Source: Saccharothrix longispora (GTDB lineage: Bacteria > Actinomycetota > Actinomycetes > Mycobacteriales > Pseudonocardiaceae). Taken from it: DNA of 64,000 bases. Positions within the stretch are counted from its first letter, which is position 1. Each line of letters starts with the position of its first letter. Below are positions 29,554-37,425 of the stretch, piece by piece. Below the pieces are notes generated by a model. That model was not told the origin of the DNA, made no database searches, and saw nothing but the letters and a program-made list of their open reading frames with translations. The stretch lies in contig NZ_NSDM01000012.1 in the NCBI RefSeq assembly GCF_030852425.1, positions 283,519-347,518 of the forward strand, given 5' to 3'. Position numbers and translations under genes: made by a program.

Positions 29554-29985
29554 TTGGGTGTGTTCGTCACGGGTGTGCGCCCGCGCTGGTCGGACATGGA
29601 CGCCTACGGCCACGTCAACCACGCCAACACGGTGACGCTGCTGGAGGAGGCCCGCATCGACCTGCTGTTCACCGAGGCCGCCCGGCACGGCGTGCCGGAC
29701 ATGGCGCGGGGCGTGGTGGTGGCCAGGCTCGTGGTGGACTACCTCGCGCCGCTGGTGTTCACCGGTGACGAGGTCGTGGTGGAGATGTCGGTGCGGGAGC
29801 TGAAGGCCGCCTCGTTCACCCTCGACTACAGCGTGCGGGACGGCAAGCAGGAGGGCAGCGCCGTCGTCACGACCGCTGAGACCCTGATGGTCCCGTACAA
29901 CTTGACGGCCGGGCGCCCCCGCCGTCTCCTCGAAGCCGAGCGCGACTTCCTCGCGGGCTGGCGTGCCGGAGGTAATGGTGCCTGA
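29554..29985 (+). CDS. 4HBT-type acyl-CoA thioesterase
   Basis: 143-aa hotdog-fold protein. The motif WSDMDAYGHVNHANTVTLLEEAR near residues 11-33 is the active-site region of 4-hydroxybenzoyl-CoA-type thioesterases (catalytic Asp and His). VVARLVVDYLAPLVFTGDEV supplies the second half of the fold. The TTG start at 29554 has GGGAGG about ten bases upstream; the GTG six bases later is an alternative. The next gene overlaps its end by eight bases, so the two are translationally coupled. The same pair (thioesterase, then a ~210-aa hypothetical) follows gdh in mycobacteria, to my recollection. Confidence 0.88.
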   Translation: MGVFVTGVRPRWSDMDAYGHVNHANTVTLLEEARIDLLFTEAARHGVPDMARGVVVARLVVDYLAPLVFTGDEVVVEMSVRELKAASFTLDYSVRDGKQEGSAVVTTAETLMVPYNLTAGRPRRLLEAERDFLAGWRAGGNGA

Positions 29986-30604
29986 ACTGGTCTTCACCGA
30001 TCCCGCCGAGCGGGACGACCTCGGCGCGTTCGTCGCCCGCGCCGTGCGCCTGGACCCCCAGTCCGTGGTGCGGCTGCGCAACCGGGAGTCCGGCGACCTG
30101 CTGGACGCCTGGGTGGCGACCCCGTTCGACGCGCTGGCCACCCGCACGGTGGCCGGCCGGGTGACCCCCGCCGACGTGACGGTGTCCGCGACCGACCTGC
30201 TCACCGGCCTGGCCGTGGTGCGCGACGCCACCGTCGACCCCGGTCCGGCCCGGGACATGATGTGGCGCTCCGCGCTGCCGCCCGCGACCGGCTGGCTGGC
30301 CGTGGACCGGCTGCCCGGCAGCGTGGTGTCCGACCTCGCCGAGAAGGGCGTGGCGGTGGCGCGCGAGAACGCCGGGCCGCGAGGCAACCCGCCCGCGTCG
30401 CTGCTCGACCAGACCGTGCTCACGGTCAGCGGCTCCGGCCTGGACGTCAAGGTGCCCATGCGGTGCCTGTTCGCGCTGTCCGGCATGGGCTTCCTCGGCG
30501 GCGACGACGTGCGGATCACCGCCACCGACTCGTGGCTGCGCATCGACGCCCGCTTCGGCGCGGTGGTCCGCCGCCGTCACTCCATGCTCCCCCTGCTGGT
30601 CTGA
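29978..30604 (+). CDS. conserved hypothetical protein, 208 aa
   Basis: Unknown function. The start is set at GTG 29978, seven bases after a GGAGG site and overlapping the thioesterase stop; ATG 29975 is one codon upstream. The protein is soluble with alternating strands and helices. Notable blocks: FVARAVRLDPQSVVRLRN, WVATPFDALATRTVAGRV and RCLFALSGMGFLGGDDVRIT. Coupling to the thioesterase and its conserved place in the backbone suggest a shared, perhaps lipid-related, role. Confidence 0.78.
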   Translation: MPELVFTDPAERDDLGAFVARAVRLDPQSVVRLRNRESGDLLDAWVATPFDALATRTVAGRVTPADVTVSATDLLTGLAVVRDATVDPGPARDMMWRSALPPATGWLAVDRLPGSVVSDLAEKGVAVARENAGPRGNPPASLLDQTVLTVSGSGLDVKVPMRCLFALSGMGFLGGDDVRITATDSWLRIDARFGAVVRRRHSMLPLLV

Positions 30605-30633
30605 TCCCACTCACGTTCGAGTGCCCTTTCGGG

Positions 30634-30643
30634 GTCAGCCGAC
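30634..30643. promoter_or_regulatory. GTCAGCCGAC element before the SARP gene, repeated inverted after it
   Basis: GTCAGCCGAC at 30634-30643 lies about 40 bp before the SARP start. Its exact reverse complement, GTCGGCTGAC, occurs at 33711-33720 directly after that gene's stop, in the promoter region of the next gene. A shared regulator site is possible; so is chance. Confidence 0.25.
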
Positions 30644-30679
30644 TACTTTGGGTGGTCGAGCTGGTTGTGGGGGTACTGC

Positions 30680-33600
30680 GTGGAGTTCAGGGTGTTGGGG
30701 CCGGTCGAGGCCGTGGTGGACGGTGGCACGGCCCCGGTCGGCGGGCCGAAGCCGAAGACGTTGCTGGCATTGCTGGCCGTCCACGCCGGCAGGGTCGTGT
30801 CGCTCGACCAGCTGGTCGACGCCGTGTGGGGGGAGCACCCGCCGGAGCGGTCGCGGTCGGCGATCTACACGTACGTGTCGTCCCTGCGCCGGGCACTGGG
30901 CGACGTGCTGTCCCGCTCCGGCGGCGGGTACCTGCTGGCCGCCGATCTCGACCAGGTCGACCTGCACGTGTTCACCGCCGAGGTCGCGCAGGGGCGCGAG
31001 GCGCTCGCCGAGGGCGACCTGGAGGGCGCGGCGGCCCGGTTCGCCGCGGCCCTGGGCGCGTGGCGCGGCACCCCGCTGGGCGGCGCGCAGGGCGCGTGGG
31101 CCGAGGGCGAGCGATCGAGGCTGGAGGAGCTGCGGTTCGGCGCGCTGGAGGACCGCTTCGACGCCGACCTCGCGATCGGGCGCGGCGAGTCCCTGGTCCC
31201 CGAACTGAGCGCGGCGGTGGCCGAGAACCCGCTGCGCGAGCGGCTGCGCAGCCAGCTCATGCTCGCCCTGCACCAGGCGGGGCGGCAGGGCGACGCGCTC
31301 GCCTGCTACCAGGAGGGCAGGCGGGTCCTGCTCGACGAGCTGGGCCTGGAGCCGGGCCCGGCGCTGCGGGCCACCCACGAGCGCGTCCTGCGCGGCGGGA
31401 CGAGGACGCAGGACGTCGAGCCGGCACCCCGCGCCGCCCGGACACCCGGCCAGCTGCCGTTCGACATCGCCGACTTCACCGGTCGCGTCGCGGAGCAGGA
31501 CCGCCTGGTGGCGCGGCTGACGACGGCCACCGGCGCGGTGCGGGTGTGCGCGATCTCCGGCCCGCCGGGCGCGGGCAAGTCCACGCTCGCCGCGCACGTC
31601 GCCCACGTGGTGCGTGACCACTTCGCGGACGGCCAGCTCTACGCGGACCTGCGCGGGGTGCACGCCGTGCCCGCTGCGCCGGCCGAGGTGCTGGCGGGCT
31701 TCCTGCGCGCCCTCGGCGTCGCCGACGCAGCCATCCCGGCGGAACCGGAGGAGCGCGCGCAGCTCTACCGCACCCTGGTCGCCGACCGCCGGGTGCTGAT
31801 CGTCCTGGACGACGCCCGCGACGAGCGCCAGATCCGCCCGCTGCTGCCCGGCGGCGCGACCTGCGCGGTGCTGGTCAGCAGCCGCGAGCGCCTGGGCGCG
31901 CTGAGCGGCGCCGCCCAGCTGCACCTGCGGGTGCTGCGCGAGGACGAGGCCGTGGAACTGCTCGACCGGGTCGTCGGCGACGACCGGGTGCCCGCCGAGC
32001 ACGGCGCCGCCCGGGAGATCGTCCGGCTGTGCGGGCGCCTGCCGCTGGCGCTGCGCATCGCGGGTGCCCGGCTCGCCGCGCGGCCCCAGTGGAAGTTGTC
32101 GCGGCTGGCCGACAGGCTGGGCGTGCAGCGGCGCGTGCTCCAGGAGCTGACCCTGGGCGACCTGGAGGTGCGCGGCAGCCTCGCGCTGAGCTACGACGGC
32201 CTGGGCGAGCGGGAGCGCACCGCCCTGCGCCGCCTCGGGCTCCTGGACGTGTCGACGTTCGGCGGCTGGCTCCTCGCGCCGCTGCTGGACTGCACCCCGG
32301 ACGAGGCGGAGGAGGTCGTGGAGCGGCTCGTGGACTCGCAACTGCTCGACCTGACCGCGTCCGACGACGGTGCCGCGCTGCGCTACAGGCTGCACGACCT
32401 GACCCGCGCGTTCGCCCGCGAGCGCGGTGAGGCCGAGGAGCCCGAGGGGCAGGTGCGGGCGGCGTGCACGCGCGCCGCCGAGGCGTGGCTGTCGCTGGTG
32501 GAGCTGGCGGGTAGCCGGATGCCGCACGCCAGCTTCGGCGACGCGGTCAGCGCCCTCGACCCCCGCTACTTCGACCCGACCACCGCCGACGACGTGCTGG
32601 CCGACCCGGAGGCGTGGTTCGGCGCCGAGCAGGCCGGTCTCGTGGGCGTCGTGGAGCGGGTGTCCGAGCTGGACCTGACCGACGTGGCCGTCCGCCTCGC
32701 CGCGGCGCTGTGCTCGTCGCGGTTCTCGGTGCGCAACCTGTTCGGCCAGTGGTGGCGGACGCACTCGGCCGCCCTGGAGGCGGCCCGGCGCGCGGGCGAC
32801 CGGGCGGGAGAGGCGCGGCTGCTGTCCGGCCTGGGCTGGCTGCGCTACGAGCAGGACCGGTTCGACGAGGCCGCGTCGTACTACCAGCAGGCGCTGGAGG
32901 CCTACCGCGAGGACGGCGACGTGCCGAACCAGGCGTCCACGCGGCTGGCGCTGAGCACGGTGCTGCGCGAGCGCGGCGCGCTGGACGAGGCCGTCGCGCT
33001 GCTGGACGAGGCGCTGCCGGTGCTGCGCTCCTCGGGTGCGCGCCACCTGGAGGCGCAGGCCCTGCACGGCCTGGGCCGCGTGCTGACCGAGCGGGGCGAG
33101 CTGGGGCGGGCACTGGACGCGTGCGAGCAGGCGGTGCGCGTCTACCAGGCGGTCGGCGACCGGCGGGCCGAGGCGATCGCGCTGCGGTCGGTGGGCATCG
33201 CGCACCGCGCCGCCGGGCGCTGGGCCGAGGCCGCCGAGTGCTGCGCCCGCGCCGTCGAGCTGCTGCGCCCGCTCGACGACCGGCTGATGTCGGCCTACGC
33301 GACCCAGGCGCTGGCGAAGGTCCGCATCCGGCAGGGGCGCGGCGACGCGGTGCGCAGCGAGTTGCTGGAGTGCCTGGCCACGTGCAACGAGATGCAGGAC
33401 GGCTTCGGCCAGGCGCTCGTCCTGCGCACCCTGGGGGAGTTGGAGCTGGCCGTGGGGCGCCCGGACGTGGCCCGCCGCTACCTGGACCGCTCGCTGTACT
33501 GGTGGGAGGCCTTGGCGCTGTCCGTGTGGCGGGCCCGGACGCTGCGCGACCTGTCGGCCACCCTCGCGGCCCTCGGTGAGCCCGACGCGGCCGACGCGGC

Positions 33601-33709
33601 GTGGACCGAGGCCCTGGGGATCTTCACGACGCACGGCAGCCGCGAGGCGCACGAGCGGCGCCCGACCATCCCGGCACCGCGGGCGAACGCGATCGTCTGT
33701 ACCGTTTAA
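30680..33709 (+). CDS. AfsR/DnrI-type SARP regulator with NB-ARC and TPR domains
   Basis: 1009 aa starting at GTG 30680 (VEFRVLGPVEAVVDGGTAPV). Residues 1-95: OmpR-like winged helix of SARPs (KPKTLLALLAVHAGRVVSLD, SAIYTYVSSLRRALG). Residues 96-245: bacterial transcriptional activation domain. Residues about 265-560: NB-ARC ATPase, P-loop GPPGAGKST near residue 293 and LIVLDDARDERQIRPLLPG (Walker B). From about 690 to the end: TPR repeats (RLLSGLGWLRYEQDRFDEAA, ARHLEAQALHGLGRVLTERG). This is the AfsR architecture, which controls secondary metabolism or development. It precedes three secreted-hydrolase genes, but a terminator separates it from them. Confidence 0.93.
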   Translation: MEFRVLGPVEAVVDGGTAPVGGPKPKTLLALLAVHAGRVVSLDQLVDAVWGEHPPERSRSAIYTYVSSLRRALGDVLSRSGGGYLLAADLDQVDLHVFTAEVAQGREALAEGDLEGAAARFAAALGAWRGTPLGGAQGAWAEGERSRLEELRFGALEDRFDADLAIGRGESLVPELSAAVAENPLRERLRSQLMLALHQAGRQGDALACYQEGRRVLLDELGLEPGPALRATHERVLRGGTRTQDVEPAPRAARTPGQLPFDIADFTGRVAEQDRLVARLTTATGAVRVCAISGPPGAGKSTLAAHVAHVVRDHFADGQLYADLRGVHAVPAAPAEVLAGFLRALGVADAAIPAEPEERAQLYRTLVADRRVLIVLDDARDERQIRPLLPGGATCAVLVSSRERLGALSGAAQLHLRVLREDEAVELLDRVVGDDRVPAEHGAAREIVRLCGRLPLALRIAGARLAARPQWKLSRLADRLGVQRRVLQELTLGDLEVRGSLALSYDGLGERERTALRRLGLLDVSTFGGWLLAPLLDCTPDEAEEVVERLVDSQLLDLTASDDGAALRYRLHDLTRAFARERGEAEEPEGQVRAACTRAAEAWLSLVELAGSRMPHASFGDAVSALDPRYFDPTTADDVLADPEAWFGAEQAGLVGVVERVSELDLTDVAVRLAAALCSSRFSVRNLFGQWWRTHSAALEAARRAGDRAGEARLLSGLGWLRYEQDRFDEAASYYQQALEAYREDGDVPNQASTRLALSTVLRERGALDEAVALLDEALPVLRSSGARHLEAQALHGLGRVLTERGELGRALDACEQAVRVYQAVGDRRAEAIALRSVGIAHRAAGRWAEAAECCARAVELLRPLDDRLMSAYATQALAKVRIRQGRGDAVRSELLECLATCNEMQDGFGQALVLRTLGELELAVGRPDVARRYLDRSLYWWEALALSVWRARTLRDLSATLAALGEPDAADAAWTEALGIFTTHGSREAHERRPTIPAPRANAIVCTV

Positions 33710-33731
33710 GGTCGGCTGACCTGTGTAATTC

Positions 33732-33762
33732 GGGCCGGGAACCACACGTTCCCGGCCCTTTT
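33732..33762 (+). terminator. rho-independent terminator after the SARP gene
   Basis: GGGCCGGGAAC (33732-33742) pairs with GTTCCCGGCCC (33748-33758), followed by TTTT. Stem 11 bp, loop 5 nt. Confidence 0.85.
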
Positions 33763-33871
33763 CACAGGTCGTGGCCGCCTCAAAACCGACTCAAAACGCG
33801 CTTTGAGCTTTCTCGCAGACCTCCCGGACAGAGTTGTGCCGACACCAGGGCACGACCGAGGAGGAACCGAG

Positions 33872-35341
33872 ATGAAGGTCCTGACCAGCACGAGCGCGAC
33901 CAGGGTCGCCACCGCCTCCGTAGTGGCGGGCCTGCTGACAGCGGGACTGTCCGCCGGTGCGCTCACGACCGCCGCGCAGGCCGCCGAACTGCCTCCGGGG
34001 GCCGGCCGCGTCGGCGTGCTGTCCGGCAGCGGCCAGGTGCACGTCAAGGAGGGCAACCTCCACTCCCCGTGGGTGCTGGACATCGCCACCGGCATAGACC
34101 GGTTCGACCTGGCGGGCGACCGGGTGGGGGTGCTGGACACCGGCGGCACCCTCTGGGTGAAGAAGGACAACCTCCACACCCGGTGGGAGCGCTTGGCCGA
34201 CGGGGTGCGGGACTTCCGGCTCGCCGGCGACCGGGTCGGCATCGTCCGCACCGACGGCACGGCGGCCGTCAAGGAAGGCCCTCTCGACTCCCGGTGGGAC
34301 GAGCAGGCCAACGGCGTCGGGGAACTGGAGATCACCCCCGACCGCATCGGCGTCGTCGCCACCGACGGTCAGGTCAACGTCAAGGAGGGCGGCCTCGACG
34401 CCCCCTGGGTCCCCCAGATCGGGTCGATCGCGAACCTGGAGCTGTCCGGTGACCGCATCGGCGTGGTGCGCACCGACGGCACGGCCGCGGTGAAGGAGTC
34501 CAACCTCTGGTCGAACTGGGTCGAGCAGACCAATGGCGTCGTCGACCTGGAGCTGTCCGGCAGCCTCGTCGGCGTCGTGCTGGACACCGGCCTGGCCACG
34601 GTCAAGGAGGGCAACCTCTACGCGGGCTGGGTCGACCAGCTCGGCGGCGCCGCGGACCTGGAGATCTCCGGTGACCGCATCGGCGTGCTGCGCACCGACG
34701 GCTCCGCGGTCGTGAAGGACGGCGGCGTCCACGGACCCTGGGTCGAGCAGACCAGCGGTCTCAAGCAGCTCCGCCTGGCCACGGCCGCCCCGACGTCGAC
34801 GGCCGGCCACGTGTCGATCGGCGACATCACCGCGATCTACGGCTCCTCGTACTCCACGGACACCGTCGCGGCGGGCCTGCCGAGCCTCAACCAGGTCATG
34901 GCGGAAAAGGGCATCACCACCCCGACCCGCAAGGCCGCGTTCCTCGCGACCCTCAAGCACGAGAGCGGCTTCCGCTACAACGCCGGTGAGGCGGGCAACA
35001 GCGACGTCTACCGCGGTCGCGGGTTCATCCAGCTGACCTCCGCCGCCAACTACGGCTCCGCCGGTCGGGACCTGGGCCACGACTTCCTGAACAACCCGTC
35101 CGACGCCGCCTCGCTCCAGTGGAGCGCCAGGATCGCCGGCTGGTACTGGACCGTCGCCCGCAACATCAACGCCGCCGCCGACGCCTACGACATGGGCGCG
35201 GTCGGCCGGGCCATCGGCTACTCCTACGCGCTCGACCCGACCGAGACCGGCAACCGCTGCACCTCCTACAAGCGGGCCCTCGCGCACTTCAACGGCGGCA
35301 GCCTGCCCGTCCCCGAGTCCGCGATCGACTGCACCCGCTGA
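33872..35341 (+). CDS. secreted GH19-like chitinase/muramidase with N-terminal propeller-like repeats
   Basis: 489 aa with an N-terminal signal (ending AAQA, about residue 37). Residues about 44-310 hold six to seven repeats of ~43 aa with the core GDRIGVVRTDGTAAVKEG then W-x-x-Q-x-x-GV-x-x-LEL, looking like blades of a tectonin-type beta-propeller. Residues about 320-489 form a GH19/lysozyme-like domain: FLATLKHESGFRYNAGEAG (catalytic Glu364), VYRGRGFIQLTSAANYG and DPTETGNRC. The enzyme would cleave chitin or peptidoglycan outside the cell while the propeller binds a glycan. ATG 33872 has GAGGAGG upstream. The following gene carries the same repeats at its C-terminus. Confidence 0.88.
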   Translation: MKVLTSTSATRVATASVVAGLLTAGLSAGALTTAAQAAELPPGAGRVGVLSGSGQVHVKEGNLHSPWVLDIATGIDRFDLAGDRVGVLDTGGTLWVKKDNLHTRWERLADGVRDFRLAGDRVGIVRTDGTAAVKEGPLDSRWDEQANGVGELEITPDRIGVVATDGQVNVKEGGLDAPWVPQIGSIANLELSGDRIGVVRTDGTAAVKESNLWSNWVEQTNGVVDLELSGSLVGVVLDTGLATVKEGNLYAGWVDQLGGAADLEISGDRIGVLRTDGSAVVKDGGVHGPWVEQTSGLKQLRLATAAPTSTAGHVSIGDITAIYGSSYSTDTVAAGLPSLNQVMAEKGITTPTRKAAFLATLKHESGFRYNAGEAGNSDVYRGRGFIQLTSAANYGSAGRDLGHDFLNNPSDAASLQWSARIAGWYWTVARNINAAADAYDMGAVGRAIGYSYALDPTETGNRCTSYKRALAHFNGGSLPVPESAIDCTR

Positions 35342-35400
35342 CCCGGACCGCTCGACCGACACCCCTGGCTCGACCCGACAGCCCTGAGAGGAACACGACG

Positions 35401-36801
35401 ATGTCGATCAAGACCACCGTGCGCCGCGCGGTGACCACCGCCCTGGCCACCGCCCTGCTGGCCCCCGCCCTGACCCTGCTCGGCGGCACCGCCTTCGCCG
35501 ACACCCGCACCGACATCCGCGACCTGGCCAGAAACAACATCGGTAAACAGACCTGCAGCACGAACAGCCTGGGTGGCCAGGGCTTCATCGACTCCTGCCG
35601 CATGGCCCACCCGTGGTGCGCGGACTTCGCCCGCTGGGTCTGGGGCAAGGCGGGCCTGAACACCGACCGCCTCACCCCCGCCGCGGGCAGCTTCTACCTC
35701 TACGGCCAGAACAAGGGCACCCTGCACAACGACGCCGGCTACGTCCCGCAGGTCGGCGACGCGGTGGTGCTGAACTACCAGGGCAACGGCTACGCCGACC
35801 ACGTCTCGATCGTCGACTCGGTCACCGCGACCGCGATGACCACGATCAACGGCAACTACGGCGGCTCCGGCCCCACCACCTCGTCCGTCCAGTACGCCAC
35901 CGGTGGCAACCGGGTGGGCCAGTACATCGCGGGCCAGCGGATCTCCGCCTTCGTCAGCCCGGTCGGGGTCGGCAACCCCGTCCCGACCACGACCCCGCGC
36001 ATCGGCATCCTCACCACCACGGGGGCCGTCCTCGGCAAGGAAGGCGCGCTGAACACCGGCTGGACCACGGTCCACGGCGGCGGCATCGCGAAGGCGAAGT
36101 TCGACGGCGACATGGTCGGCGTCCTCGACGCGGGCGGCACCCTGCACGTCAAGCAGGGCGACATGCACCAGGAGTGGTTCCCGCAGATGGGTGGCGTGAA
36201 GGACTTCGCGCTGGAGTCCGCCTCCGGTCGCATCGGCGTCCTGCGCACCGACGGCACGGTGGCGGTGAAGGAGGGCGGCCTCCAGGGCAGCTGGGTCGAG
36301 CAGACCAACGGGGTGGCCGAGCTGACGCTGTCGGGCAATTGGATCGGCGTGGTCTACACCAACGGCGTCGCCTCGATCAAGCAGGGCAACCTGTACGACT
36401 CCTGGGCCGACCAGCTGGCCGGCGTCAAGAACCTGGCGATCGACGCGACGTCCGGTCGCATCGGCGTCCTGCGCACCGACGGCACGGTCACGGCGAAGGA
36501 CGGCGTCTACGGCACGAACTGGACCGAGCAGACCAACGGCGTGGTCGACCTGGAGATCTCCGGTGACTGGATCGGTGTGGTGTTCGCCAACGGCATCGCC
36601 TCGGTGAAGGCCGGCGGCCTCCAGGACGGCTGGGCCAACCAGCTCGGCGGCGTCCAGGACATGGAGATCGACGCGGCCACCGGCCGGCTCGGCTTCCTGC
36701 GGCCCGACGGCACGCTGGCGGCCAAGGCCGGCGGTGTCCACGGCACCGAGTGGCACGAGATGGCCGACACCGTCGTCGACTTCGACGTGACCGGCTACTG
36801 A
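35401..36801 (+). CDS. secreted CHAP-domain hydrolase with C-terminal propeller-like repeats
   Basis: 466 aa. Signal peptide about residues 1-33 (ALATALLAPALTLLGGTAFA). Residues about 36-180 form a CHAP amidase/endopeptidase domain with catalytic Cys73 (AHPWCADFARWVWG) and His134 (YADHVSIVD). Residues about 198-466 repeat the same blade motif as the upstream protein (GRIGVLRTDGTVAVKEGGLQ, WVEQTNGVAELTLSGNWIGV). The domain order is reversed relative to the GH19 protein. GAGAGGA lies upstream of ATG 35401; the 59-bp gap suggests one operon. It probably cuts peptide cross-links while its neighbour cuts glycan strands. Confidence 0.9.
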   Translation: MSIKTTVRRAVTTALATALLAPALTLLGGTAFADTRTDIRDLARNNIGKQTCSTNSLGGQGFIDSCRMAHPWCADFARWVWGKAGLNTDRLTPAAGSFYLYGQNKGTLHNDAGYVPQVGDAVVLNYQGNGYADHVSIVDSVTATAMTTINGNYGGSGPTTSSVQYATGGNRVGQYIAGQRISAFVSPVGVGNPVPTTTPRIGILTTTGAVLGKEGALNTGWTTVHGGGIAKAKFDGDMVGVLDAGGTLHVKQGDMHQEWFPQMGGVKDFALESASGRIGVLRTDGTVAVKEGGLQGSWVEQTNGVAELTLSGNWIGVVYTNGVASIKQGNLYDSWADQLAGVKNLAIDATSGRIGVLRTDGTVTAKDGVYGTNWTEQTNGVVDLEISGDWIGVVFANGIASVKAGGLQDGWANQLGGVQDMEIDAATGRLGFLRPDGTLAAKAGGVHGTEWHEMADTVVDFDVTGY

Positions 36802-36813
36802 CGACACCCCGCC

Positions 36814-36853
36814 CCGCTGGGCCCCCGACCGGAAACGGTCGGGGGCCCAGCGG
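36814..36853 (+). terminator. long terminator hairpin with GAAA loop
   Basis: An 18-bp perfect stem (left arm 36814-36831, right arm 36836-36853) closes a GAAA tetraloop, just behind the CHAP gene and before the NlpC/P60-like gene. Confidence 0.85.
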
Positions 36854-36873
36854 TCGTTCACCGGGAGGCGCGC

Positions 36874-37314
36874 GTGGTCGTGCCGATCAGCAGGGCGGAG
36901 GTCCTGCGCCGGGCCGCCACGTGGGTGGGTGTGCCCTACAGCCAGTGGGCGTTCCACACGAACGCCCACGGCACCTACCGCACGGACTGCTCGGGATTCG
37001 TGTCGATGGCGTTCGGGCTGCCCGACGTGCCGCACGGCGGCCTCAACACGGTCGACCTGATCGGGGTGAGCACGCCGATCGACAAGGACGACCTGCTGCC
37101 CGCCGACGTGCTGATCGACCCGACCGGCGACCGCACGACGCGGCACGTCGTGCTGTTCGAGGCGTGGGCCGACGACGAGCGGGCGCACTACCTGGGGTGG
37201 GAGCAGTGCGGCGGGCTCGGCACGGTCCGCCGCACGCTGGTCTACCCCTACCACGGCGGGCCGCGCGGCTACCGGCCCTACCGGCTCCGCCACGTCCACG
37301 ACCTGGACTTCTGA
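36874..37314 (+). CDS. NlpC/P60-like cysteine hydrolase
   Basis: 146 aa without a signal peptide. Residues 1-60 read AEVLRRAATWVGVPYSQWAF and TYRTDCSGFVSMAFGLP, the NlpC/P60 active-site block with Cys39; His91 lies in RHVVLFEAW. It is the third putative cell-wall hydrolase in a row, but lacks the propeller and the export signal, so it may act in the cytoplasm or need another export route. GTG 36874 has GGGAGG upstream. It is separated from the CHAP gene by a strong terminator and so probably has its own promoter. Confidence 0.8.
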   Translation: MVVPISRAEVLRRAATWVGVPYSQWAFHTNAHGTYRTDCSGFVSMAFGLPDVPHGGLNTVDLIGVSTPIDKDDLLPADVLIDPTGDRTTRHVVLFEAWADDERAHYLGWEQCGGLGTVRRTLVYPYHGGPRGYRPYRLRHVHDLDF

Positions 37315-37356
37315 CTCCCGGGGGACGCTCGGACCGGGACGCCCCACCCCGGGGGA

Positions 37357-37395
37357 GTGGTGCGGGCGCGGGCGAGGGGACCGGGCCCGCACCAC
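37357..37395. terminator. convergent-gene hairpin terminator
   Basis: GTGGTGCGGGC (37357-37367) pairs with GCCCGCACCAC (37385-37395), between the convergent NlpC/P60-like gene and the alpha-glucosidase. Confidence 0.7.
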
Positions 37396-37425
37396 GTCCG
37401 CCCGGGGATCGGCCGGGGCGTCGTG

